Shown here: piece after piece, positions 33,269 through 40,575 of the stretch | Layout of the letters: each line of letters begins with the position of its first letter | Numbering within the stretch: position 1 is the stretch's first letter | Source: Chloroflexota bacterium | GTDB taxonomy: Bacteria > Chloroflexota > Anaerolineae > Aggregatilineales > Phototrophicaceae | Assembly: GCA_013388735.1 (NCBI GenBank) | Contig: JACAES010000094.1 | Span: forward strand, 1 to 64,000 | Reading direction: 5' to 3' | DNA length: 64,000 nt | Notes under the pieces: generated by a model | Seen by the model: the letters and a program-made list of their open reading frames with translations, nothing else | The model's database searches: none | What the model was told of the DNA's origin: nothing | Made by a program: the position numbers and the translations under genes

Positions 33269-34177
33269 TCAGTACCCTTTACTGCTGCCTCCCACCTGTT
33301 CACCCCGCGCTTCCTGCATGATCGCCACGCCCGCGCTGGCGCCGATGCGCGTCGCCCCGGCCTTGACCATCGCCTGCGCGTCCTGGTAGTTCCGCACGCC
33401 GCCGGAAGCCTTCACACCGATGTCCGGCCCGACCACCTTTCGCATGAGCGCCACGTCGGCAGCCGTCGCGCCGCCGCCGCCAAAGCCGGTACTGGTCTTG
33501 ACGAAATCCGCCCCGGCCATCCGGGCGATCTGGCAGGCGATCACTTTTTCTTCGTCGTTCAGCTTGGAGGTTTCCAGGATGACCTTACACAAAACGCTGT
33601 GGGCGTGGCAGGTGGCGACGACCGTTTTGATGTCGTTGTGCAGCCCTTTCAGGTCACGGCTTTTGAGCAGGCCAATATTCAGCGCCATGTCTATCTCGCG
33701 CGCGCCGTTCTGGATGGCAAGCTGCGCCTCGTAGGCTTTCACCTCTGCCGGGGATGCGCCCAGCGGAAAACCGACGACGGTGCAAACGGCCACATCGCTG
33801 CCTTTGAGCAGGTCGGCGCACAGCGGCACGTAGGCGCTGTTGACACACACCGATGCAAAGTGATAATCGCGCGCCTCGCGGCACAACTGCGCGATTTCCG
33901 CCGCGCTGGCGTCCGGCTTCAGCAGTGTATGGTCAATCAAACGGGCGATGCTCAGGTCGCGGGGGATGAACCCCAGGCCGGAAGAGACGCGCCCCGCGCC
34001 GCTGGCGACCACGTCCTTCACGCGGCTGCTGCATTCCCGCACACAGCGGCCATCCTGACAGTCGCAGACGCCCCCGCTGTGCGCGGCGGTGTCGCCCTTG
34101 CCCAGCCTGGCAACGACCTGTCTGGTGATTTCGTCTACGAGTTGTTCAAATTCGGCGTTTGTCAGTCGTCGGTTCAT
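33269..34177 (-). CDS. deoC: Deoxyribose-phosphate aldolase with microcompartment-type N-terminal extension
   Basis: A 302-residue DERA. The TIM barrel (about 75-300) has IDHTLLKPDA, the Schiff-base Lys in ADFVKTSTGFGGGG and the second Lys in IGVKASGGVRNY. It cleaves 2-deoxyribose-5-phosphate to acetaldehyde and glyceraldehyde-3-phosphate. The first 75 residues are not in ordinary DeoC: residues 5-25 (LTNAEFEQLVDEITRQVVARL) form an amphipathic helix typical of encapsulation peptides, followed by four Cys (38, 40, 45, 49) that could bind a metal. With BMC shell genes downstream, this points to a lumen enzyme of an SPU-type microcompartment. ATG start with GGGAAC upstream. Confidence 0.92.
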   Translation of the reverse strand: MNRRLTNAEFEQLVDEITRQVVARLGKGDTAAHSGGVCDCQDGRCVRECSSRVKDVVASGAGRVSSGLGFIPRDLSIARLIDHTLLKPDASAAEIAQLCREARDYHFASVCVNSAYVPLCADLLKGSDVAVCTVVGFPLGASPAEVKAYEAQLAIQNGAREIDMALNIGLLKSRDLKGLHNDIKTVVATCHAHSVLCKVILETSKLNDEEKVIACQIARMAGADFVKTSTGFGGGGATAADVALMRKVVGPDIGVKASGGVRNYQDAQAMVKAGATRIGASAGVAIMQEARGEQVGGSSKGY

Positions 34178-34215
34178 AATTGTTCCCGGCCCTGTTTGAC
34201 CGTCCTGCCTTGATT

Positions 34216-34243
34216 TTGACTTGGCAATTGCTACGTTTATAGT
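34216..34243 (+). promoter_or_regulatory. Sigma70-type promoter facing the structured RNA
   Basis: TTGACT (34216-34221) and TATAGT (34238-34243) are separated by 16 bases. It reads rightward, against the flanking deoC and rpiB genes, so it would transcribe the structured element at 34253 rather than a protein gene. Confidence 0.6.
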
Positions 34244-34252
34244 ACACTATTT

Positions 34253-34337
34253 GTGCAGGTATGCGCAGGAACATCCTTAGGTCGTCTTTGCGACGGCAGC
34301 TCCAGGTGAGTGGGATCCTAAGGCCTGGGACCTGCAT
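34253..34337 (+). ncRNA. Candidate structured RNA between rpiB and deoC
   Basis: Nested complementary segments form a long bulged stem: GTGCAGGT (34253-34260) with ACCTGCAT (34330-34337); CAGG (34266-34269) with CCTG (34324-34327); CCTTAGG (34275-34281) with CCTAAGG (34317-34323). An inner hairpin pairs CGTC with GACG (34283-34295). Five-base bulges lie on the 5' side only. A good promoter starts ten bases before it on this strand. I do not recognise a known riboswitch or SRP/6S core. The pairing also holds on the minus strand, where it would be a leader of deoC; the strand is thus unsure. Confidence 0.5.
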
Positions 34338-34374
34338 CCGATCAAAATCCATAACCGACCGACACGAAGTCCTC

Positions 34375-35040
34375 TTATTCCCGGTATTTACGCTCCACCG
34401 CCATGATTTTATCTACCCGCTTGGCGTGCCGTCCCCCGGCGAACTCGGTTTTCAGCCAGGTTTCGACGATCTGTTTCGCCAGATTGCTGCCGATCAGCCC
34501 CGCGCCCAGAGTCAGCAGGTTGGCGTCGTTATGCTCGCGGCTGTTGACGGCGGTCGCGTGGTCGTAACACATGGCGGCACGCACGCCGGGGACTTTGTTC
34601 GCCACCATGCAGGAGCCGATGCCCGCGCCGTCAATCATGATGCCGCGCCAGGCGCGCCCGTCGGCGACCAACTGCGCCACCGCCAGCGCGAAGTCCGGGT
34701 AATCCACACTTTCCGGCCCGTTCGTGCCGCAGTCTATGGTGGTGTATTCGGCTTGCAGCCAGACTTTAAGCGTCTCTTTCAAGGCATAACCGCCGTGATC
34801 TGCGCCCAGCGCGATCACCCGATCATCCGGCGCGGGCTGCTGCGCGGCGGTGACGAGCCGCACCCGGCGGCTGAGCGCCGTGCTGCGCGCCAGCGGCGTC
34901 ACCAGGGCATCCGGCGGGATTTCCAGCGTACTGCCTTCGGGGATTTCGTTCACGATCTCGGCGGTAATCATCGGGCGTGCGCCCAACTGCCGCCGCAGGG
35001 TGCGGGCGACCAAACGGCGGATGTCGTCGTCGTTTGCCAT
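34375..35040 (-). CDS. rpiB: Ribose-5-phosphate isomerase B with N-terminal extension
   Basis: A 221-residue protein. Residues 70-215 are an RpiB/LacAB isomerase: IALGADHGGYALKETLK, SVDYPDFALAVA, DGAGIGSCMVANKVPGVRAA and SREHNDANLLTLGAGLIG. The enzyme interconverts ribose-5-phosphate and ribulose-5-phosphate. The usual catalytic Cys of the CGTGIG motif is Asp here (DGAGIG). The first 20 residues (DDDIRRLVARTLRRQLG) form an amphipathic helix like an encapsulation peptide, followed by a linker with IPEGSTLEIPPDALVTPLA. Ordinary RpiB is about 150 residues. ATG start with GAAGGAAC upstream. It is the first gene of the microcompartment cluster. Confidence 0.92.
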   Translation of the reverse strand: MANDDDIRRLVARTLRRQLGARPMITAEIVNEIPEGSTLEIPPDALVTPLARSTALSRRVRLVTAAQQPAPDDRVIALGADHGGYALKETLKVWLQAEYTTIDCGTNGPESVDYPDFALAVAQLVADGRAWRGIMIDGAGIGSCMVANKVPGVRAAMCYDHATAVNSREHNDANLLTLGAGLIGSNLAKQIVETWLKTEFAGGRHAKRVDKIMAVERKYRE

Positions 35041-35121
35041 AATGTTCCTTCGTGCGTCTTTTGTGCCGGGGCAAATTCATCACCTGGCTGCGGTGTATTA
35101 TACGCCGGGACGCCCACTCTG

Positions 35122-37338
35122 TCAGCTTTCGACTCGAATTTCACCCAGCAGCAAACGGCCATCCGGCGATCCATCCACCGGCAGGCGGTCGAACGAGCGC
35201 GCGTCGTACCAGCCCATGTATACCGGATAGACCCCCGGCCTATCCGGCATCATTAATTGAACTTCGTCGCGGACAGTGTAATCCGGCGGCCAGGTAGACG
35301 TAGGCAGCCGGTTCTGTCGGGGCTGGCCGTCGTATTGGGCTGCCGTCCGGCCATTTTCGTCCAGCAGATGAATGAACAGCGTATAGTCGGTTTGCAAGTC
35401 GGCCAGCGCCGTCCAGTAAAAAATCAGTGACAGGCTTTCGCCCGGTTCGGCCTGCGGCGGCAGTTCCAGGCCATGCAGCGAAAGCTGCCCGCCGAAGACG
35501 GCGAACCCTTCGACGGCGGCCTGTCCCCCCATATCAAATACGGCCAGCCGCTGCAAAGTGATCGCGTCCGCGTTCGCCGGCGCGGCCTGCACCGGGATCA
35601 CCATCCGGCTGCTTTCGTCCTCGCCTTCTAGCCGGTAAACGCCCAGACGGATGTCGCCGCTGATTTCGCGCGGCGCGTCCTGCGGCAGTTTAAAGCCCAG
35701 GATTTCGGCGTAAATCTCGCCGGGCTGCCACGCTGACGTGCGCCGGGGCATGAAGCTGACCGCCCCGACAGGATGGTCAAACCCGGCGATGCGCTGGCCG
35801 TCCACGATGTAAGCCAGATAAAAGTTGTAATCCACCTCGACCGGGTTCAGCACTTCCCAGTAAAGCTGCACGACATAAGACCGCTGAAAATGCGTCCAGC
35901 CGCGTTCGGCAGCAGGCCAGTCCGGCAGCGTCCGCCAGCCGATCAACCGCAGCGCGCCGTCCCAGGTCACGCCCAGCGGGCGCAGATCATCGGGCAGTCC
36001 GGCCACCGGGCGCGTTTGCGGCAGGACATCCACCGCCGCGCGCAGCCCGGCCAGCGCCAGCAGCAGCGCCAGCGCCGGGGGCGCATACCGCCGCGCCAGA
36101 TCACGCCAGCGCCGCGCTCGCGCCAGGTCGTAGAGCGCCACCGCCGCATAGGCCGAAGCCGCCACCAGCGGCGCAACCGCCGGCTGTTTGAGGCGGCCTT
36201 CCGCCCACAGCGGCATCACGCCGGCGAAAATCAGCAGGTGCAGCAGCGCGAAAAACAGCCCCAGCCGCCGGTTCTGGTAAAACATGGCGACCACACCCAG
36301 CCAGCCGAAAAAAGCCAGCGTGCGGAAATCCAGCGGCACGGCGCGCAGCAGCGGCGAAACCGCCTCGCCGCTCTGAAGATAATCCAGGTTATTGCCCGGC
36401 TCAAGCTCCGACCAGTACAGGCCGGTTTTGCGAATTTGCAGTTCGACAAAACGCAGCGGCTTCAGCCGGATGTCCGCCAGCAGCGCGTCCAGGTAATCGC
36501 CATCCACCGTCAGCATGGCCGGGTCGGTGCTGCGAACGCCGGTCGCGTCGCGGTTGTTGGCGCGGTATACTTCGTTCAGGCCGGTGGATGTCACCAGTGG
36601 ATAGGGCTGGCCCCGCGCTGCCTGCCGGTTGTAGAGTGTGACCGGCGCAATCGCCAGCGCCAGGAAAACCAGCGACAGCGCCGCATGGAACAGCGCCTGC
36701 CGGCGAGGCAGGCTCAACGCCAGCAGCGCCAGCCAGGCCGGCGCCAGGACGCCCAGGTTGGTGCGGGTGATGATCGTCAGCCCCAGCACCACGCCCACCA
36801 GCGCCGAACGCCAGCGCGCCGGCTGTTCCCGCTGCCACAGCGCCAGGAATAAAAACAGGCTGATGTAAACCGACGCCAGCCCCTCGGTTAAAAAGTCGGT
36901 GGCGAAAAAAATGGCGACCGGGTAAACCGCCAGCAGCAGCCCGGCCAGATAGCCACCCCAGCGTCGCCGCGTCAGCAGCCAGCCCGCGCCGGCCATCCAG
37001 CCGCAGGCCAGCGCCCCGGCCAGCGCCATCACCAGCCGCATCATCCCCAATGACTCGCCCACCAGCGCCCGCGCGCCGACCAGAAAATAAACGATGCCGG
37101 GCTGCCAGAAAAATGGCCCATCCGGCCAGCTTCCGGCCTCGTAACGCGCCGCCAGTTCGACATAAACGCGCTGGTCAGTCCCCGGCGGCAGCGGGTCGAA
37201 GAATGGGTCGGCCTGGGCGCGGTCGAAAACGACCATCACCCGCAGACCAAAAGCCAGCAGCAGGATGCCAACACCGGCTAACACGTCCCGGCGGGACAGC
37301 CGGAGTGGGAAAACAGGCTGTGTATTCGGAGCGTTCAT
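35122..37338 (-). CDS. Family 39-type membrane glycosyltransferase with C-terminal beta domains
   Basis: A 738-residue protein. The first 420 residues hold about ten membrane helices with the PMT/ArnT-type layout, including GTDQRVYVELAARYEAG with the acidic residue of the first outside loop, and FATDFLTEGLASVY. The last 300 residues are soluble beta domains; the segments QRSYVVQLYWEVLNPVEVDYNFYLAYIVDG and LIFYWTALADLQTDYTLFIHLLDENG show two related units. Such enzymes move sugars from lipid carriers to targets outside the membrane; donor and acceptor are unknown. ATG at 37338 with AAGGA upstream. Confidence 0.8.
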   Translation of the reverse strand: MNAPNTQPVFPLRLSRRDVLAGVGILLLAFGLRVMVVFDRAQADPFFDPLPPGTDQRVYVELAARYEAGSWPDGPFFWQPGIVYFLVGARALVGESLGMMRLVMALAGALACGWMAGAGWLLTRRRWGGYLAGLLLAVYPVAIFFATDFLTEGLASVYISLFLFLALWQREQPARWRSALVGVVLGLTIITRTNLGVLAPAWLALLALSLPRRQALFHAALSLVFLALAIAPVTLYNRQAARGQPYPLVTSTGLNEVYRANNRDATGVRSTDPAMLTVDGDYLDALLADIRLKPLRFVELQIRKTGLYWSELEPGNNLDYLQSGEAVSPLLRAVPLDFRTLAFFGWLGVVAMFYQNRRLGLFFALLHLLIFAGVMPLWAEGRLKQPAVAPLVAASAYAAVALYDLARARRWRDLARRYAPPALALLLALAGLRAAVDVLPQTRPVAGLPDDLRPLGVTWDGALRLIGWRTLPDWPAAERGWTHFQRSYVVQLYWEVLNPVEVDYNFYLAYIVDGQRIAGFDHPVGAVSFMPRRTSAWQPGEIYAEILGFKLPQDAPREISGDIRLGVYRLEGEDESSRMVIPVQAAPANADAITLQRLAVFDMGGQAAVEGFAVFGGQLSLHGLELPPQAEPGESLSLIFYWTALADLQTDYTLFIHLLDENGRTAAQYDGQPRQNRLPTSTWPPDYTVRDEVQLMMPDRPGVYPVYMGWYDARSFDRLPVDGSPDGRLLLGEIRVES

Positions 37339-37453
37339 CACATTCCTTGTGCTTGACGAGGGTTATTATCCTCGTTATGATGCAGGCTTTCAACCATCAG
37401 GCGGCGCCCTGGGCTGACCGACCCCTCGGCACGCATTACTCGGAACTGATGCA

Positions 37454-38206
37454 ATGTACCCAATCCTTGAACATGACCCTTCGCCCGAAGCCTTGATCGA
37501 ACCGGGGCACATCGTCAAACGGCGCGACGTGCCGGAAGCCTGTGTCCTGTGTTTTTTCCAGGAAGTGATCGCCGAGGTATGCCGGGACGCGCGCCATGTG
37601 TTTGATCTACGCAGTGAAATCGGCAAAAATCCGGTTTATGAACTGGCCGTCAACGGTGGACGGGTGGCGGTCATTCATCCTGGACTCGGCGCGCCGATGG
37701 CCGCCGCTTTTCTGGAAGAAACTATCGCGCTGGGCTGCCGTAAGTTTATCGCCTGCGGCGGGGCAGGTGTGCTGAACCGGGAAATCGCGGTCGGGCATGT
37801 GGTCATCCCGACCGGCGCAGTGCGGGACGAAGGCACGTCCTATCATTACCTGCCGCCGGGGCGAGAGGTGTCCGCCAACCCGCAGGCCGTGACTGCCATC
37901 GAAACGGTCTTGCAGCGGCATGGCATCCCCTACCTGGCCGGCAAAACCTGGACGACCGATGCCATTTACCGCGAAACCCCGGCGCGCATCGCCCGCCGCC
38001 GCGAGGAAGGCTGCATCACGGTCGAGATGGAAGCCGCTGCCTTTTTCGCCGTCGCGCAGTTCCGGGGTGTGCCGTTCGGCCAGCTTCTTTACGGCGGCGA
38101 CGACATCAGCGGCGAGGTGTGGGACAGCCGAAAGTGGCAGCACGGGCAGGCCAGTGCGCGGGGAAAACTGTTCTGGCTGGCGGCGGAAGCCTGCCTGGAG
38201 TTGTGA
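37454..38206 (+). CDS. PNP/UDP-family nucleoside phosphorylase
   Basis: A 250-residue phosphorylase of the PNP_UDP_1 fold. Motifs: VAVIHPGLGAPMAAAFLEE for the phosphate loop, KFIACGGAGVLNREIAVGHVV, PTGAVRDEGTSYHYLPPG and ITVEMEAAAFFAVAQFRGV with the ribose-binding Met-Glu. It splits a nucleoside with phosphate to give the free base and (deoxy)ribose-1-phosphate. It resembles the uridine phosphorylase branch, but the base cannot be assigned. It is transcribed away from the microcompartment cluster, about 2.4 kb from rpiB, and could feed pentose phosphate to DeoC and RpiB via a phosphopentomutase not seen here. ATG start with GGAA upstream. Confidence 0.88.
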   Translation: MYPILEHDPSPEALIEPGHIVKRRDVPEACVLCFFQEVIAEVCRDARHVFDLRSEIGKNPVYELAVNGGRVAVIHPGLGAPMAAAFLEETIALGCRKFIACGGAGVLNREIAVGHVVIPTGAVRDEGTSYHYLPPGREVSANPQAVTAIETVLQRHGIPYLAGKTWTTDAIYRETPARIARRREEGCITVEMEAAAFFAVAQFRGVPFGQLLYGGDDISGEVWDSRKWQHGQASARGKLFWLAAEACLEL

Positions 38207-38290
38207 CGCGCATGGCCGCGAACGATCTGGCCGAACGGCGGGCGGCGGGCTGCAAGCGGCGCCGGCGTGGTTGTTCTTCCAAAACGAGCG

Positions 38291-38320
38291 TTGCGCGCCG
38301 GGGCGGGTTTCCCCTACAAT
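38291..38320 (+). promoter_or_regulatory. Probable promoter of the SGNH-like gene
   Basis: TTGCGC (38291-38296) and TACAAT (38315-38320) are 18 bases apart. The start codon of the exported SGNH-like protein lies 70 bases downstream. Confidence 0.45.
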
Positions 38321-38389
38321 ACCGGTCTGACGGCAGGCCGGTTCACGGTCTGCCGCGATCATGTTCAACAGATGATTGAGGTTGAAACC

Positions 38390-39220
38390 ATGCGACGATT
38401 AACAGGCTTCGTGGTGCTGGCGGCGGCGCTGGTATTTTCCGGCGCGGCCGGGGCGCAGGACGCCGCCGACCTGGAAAGCTGGAAAGAACTGCCCGCCATC
38501 CCGGCCATCAGCGATACCGCGCGCGAAATCTACCGGCGTGGCCTGGAACTGGGCAACAATCCGCACGCCTTCTCCAAAGTGGGGGACTGCCAGAATGTGA
38601 CTTCGTACTTTCTGACCGATTTCGACGAACCCGGCCAGTACGACCTGGGCGAATACGCGGCGCTGCAAAACACGATTGACCACTTCGCCGGATCATGGTC
38701 GCGGGAAAGCGCCGCCGTCAACCCCGGCTATAACGTCGCCTCGGTGCTGTCGCCCATGTGGGCCGACCCCGAATTGTGCCGGAAAGGGGAAAACCCGCTG
38801 GCGTGCGAATACCGCCTGCACCAGCCGAGTTTCGTCATCATCAGTATGGAAACCTGGTGGTCGGCGCGTCCGGCGGCGGAATACGAAGGTTATCTGCGGC
38901 AGGTGGCCGAATACTGGATCGAACACGGAGTCGTGCCGGTGCTGGGGACGAAGGCCGACAACCTGGAAGGCGACCACAGCATCAACGCAGCCATTGCCCG
39001 CGTCGGGCAGGAACTCGACATCCCGGTATGGAACTTCTGGGCGGCAGTCCAGCCGCTGCCGAATGCCGGCTTAAGCGAGGATGGCTTTCATCTGGTATAC
39101 GCACGCCCGTTTTTTAACGACCCGGCGCTGCTCCAGTCGTCGTGGCCGGTGCGCAACCTGACGGCGCTCCAGACACTCGACGCCCTGCTGAAGGCCGTGA
39201 GCGAAGAACAGCCCGGTTAG
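38390..39220 (+). CDS. Exported SGNH/GDSL-hydrolase-like protein with Cys at the nucleophile position
   Basis: A 276-residue protein with signal peptide MRRLTGFVVLAAALVFSGAAGAQ. The mature part resembles SGNH proteins: block I reads KVGDCQNVTSYFL, so the nucleophile Ser of GDS is Cys67; a DG-F-H motif near the end (D231, H234 in LSEDGFHLVY) supplies Asp and His; GTKADN may be the Asn block. ATG at 38390 has GAGG nine bases upstream and sits exactly at a signal peptide, which decides between three in-frame starts. SGNH enzymes remove acyl groups from sugars or lipids outside the cell; whether the Cys form is active is not known to me. Confidence 0.72.
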   Translation: MRRLTGFVVLAAALVFSGAAGAQDAADLESWKELPAIPAISDTAREIYRRGLELGNNPHAFSKVGDCQNVTSYFLTDFDEPGQYDLGEYAALQNTIDHFAGSWSRESAAVNPGYNVASVLSPMWADPELCRKGENPLACEYRLHQPSFVIISMETWWSARPAAEYEGYLRQVAEYWIEHGVVPVLGTKADNLEGDHSINAAIARVGQELDIPVWNFWAAVQPLPNAGLSEDGFHLVYARPFFNDPALLQSSWPVRNLTALQTLDALLKAVSEEQPG

Positions 39221-39221
39221 C

Positions 39222-40151
39222 TCACGGCTGGACGCAGTAGGTCGGCAGTCCTTCGATCAGACCGCCATCCGCGAAGGTGTAATACTTCGCCAGGGCTTCG
39301 ACGGCGGCGGCAGAAACCAGCAGCCCACCCACCGGCGCAGCCAGCCGCAGGCGGTCGGCCACTTCCAGCGCTTCGCCCCACAGGTGATAGGATGGCGCGG
39401 CGCTGCCGATCAGCCCGCCGGCTGCCGGGCCGGTGTGAATGCCGATTTGCAGGGTGATGCTGCCGCTGATCTGCTGCCGCATCCCGCGCGCGAGAACGGC
39501 GACCGCCTCGGCCTGGTTCTCATGCGGGGATGGCGCGCCGCCGACGGCCAGGTACAGGCCGCCCGGCAGTTTCGCGTGGTACAGGTCGCCCGCCAGCGCG
39601 TCGAAAGCCGCGAACAGATCGTTAAGCAGGTGGGCGGCTTCTTCCGGCGGCAGGCTGCCCAGCCCAACCACCCCGGCGGAAAGCGCCGTCACCTGAGGGA
39701 AAAAGTCGGCAAATGTGCCGTTTTCATGCTGGATGGTCGCCGGATGATGCTGGCGCTCCTGATCGAGCAGGCGCTTTTTTTCCAGGCTGGCCCCAATGCG
39801 CGCTTTGAGCAGGATCGGGTTAAAGGGCTTGAACAGGTAATCCTCCGCGCCCATTTCGATACACTTCACCACGCTGTCCAGGTCATCCACGGCTGAAATA
39901 ACGATGACCGGGATATGCCGCAGCACCGCGTCGGCCTTCACCTGTTCCAGGAATTGATACCCGTTGAGGCGCGGCATCATGATGTCCAGCAGGATCAGAT
40001 CAAACGAATGGGCGCGTACCATCTCCAACGCCTGAAGCCCATCCTCGGCCAGCATCGGACGATAGCCCTGGCGTTCCAGCCGGCGCGAGAGCATATCCCT
40101 GTTCATCTCGTTGTCATCTACAACCAGGATGAGGGCGTCTTCTCCGGTCAT
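39222..40151 (-). CDS. Response regulator with degenerate class III nucleotide cyclase domain
   Basis: A 309-residue protein: receiver (1-125) with the phospho-Asp in LILLDIMMPRLNGYQ and Lys in DYLFKPFNP, then a short coiled linker, then a class III adenylate/guanylate cyclase fold (about 150-300) with PPEEAAHLLNDLFAAFDAL and QIGIHTGPAAGGLIG. Both metal-binding Asp are lost: the first strand reads ALSAGVVGLGS where FADIVGF is usual, and GDAYMAVGG is GGLYLAVGG. It probably has no cyclase activity and may work as a docking or dimer module. It overlaps the preceding receiver gene by four bases (ATGA) and ends the leftward phosphorelay. Confidence 0.85.
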   Translation of the reverse strand: MTGEDALILVVDDNEMNRDMLSRRLERQGYRPMLAEDGLQALEMVRAHSFDLILLDIMMPRLNGYQFLEQVKADAVLRHIPVIVISAVDDLDSVVKCIEMGAEDYLFKPFNPILLKARIGASLEKKRLLDQERQHHPATIQHENGTFADFFPQVTALSAGVVGLGSLPPEEAAHLLNDLFAAFDALAGDLYHAKLPGGLYLAVGGAPSPHENQAEAVAVLARGMRQQISGSITLQIGIHTGPAAGGLIGSAAPSYHLWGEALEVADRLRLAAPVGGLLVSAAAVEALAKYYTFADGGLIEGLPTYCVQP

Positions 40152-40525
40152 TCTGAATTGCCTTCCCCCAGCAGCATATCAATTTTGGCGAGCAGCTGCG
40201 GGAACTTCACCGGCTTGTTTTCGTATTCGTCACAGCCGGCAGCCAGGCAGCGTTCCCGGTCGCCCGCGACGGCGTGGGCCGTTAAGGCGATAATCGGGAT
40301 GTGCCGCGTTTCCGTCGCGCCTTTTAACCGGCGGGTTGCCTCCCAGCCGTCTATCACCGGCAGGCTCATGTCCATCAGAATAAGATGGGGGCTTTCGGCC
40401 TGCGCCAGCGAAATACCCTGGGCGCCGTCGGTGGCAATCAGAATCTGATGGCCGCGTTTTTCCAGCCGCCTGGACAGCATATCCAGATTCATTTCGTTAT
40501 CTTCCACCAGCAGGATTTTTGCCAT
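40148..40525 (-). CDS. Single-domain response regulator
   Basis: A 125-residue receiver-only protein: ILLVEDNEMNLDMLSRRL, phospho-Asp in LILMDMSLPVIDGWE, Thr in IIALTAHAVAGDRE and Lys in YENKPVKFPQ. It resembles DivK-type shuttles and probably moves phosphate between the hybrid kinase upstream and the receiver-cyclase-like protein downstream. ATG start with AAGGAAG upstream. The AHAVAGDRERCLAAGCDEY segment is typical of receivers that accept from hybrid kinases. Confidence 0.94.
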   Translation of the reverse strand: MAKILLVEDNEMNLDMLSRRLEKRGHQILIATDGAQGISLAQAESPHLILMDMSLPVIDGWEATRRLKGATETRHIPIIALTAHAVAGDRERCLAAGCDEYENKPVKFPQLLAKIDMLLGEGNSE

Positions 40526-40575
40526 TTAAACTTCCTTTTCGCTCAAACATCACGGGGACGCGCCCGCTGCATCAA

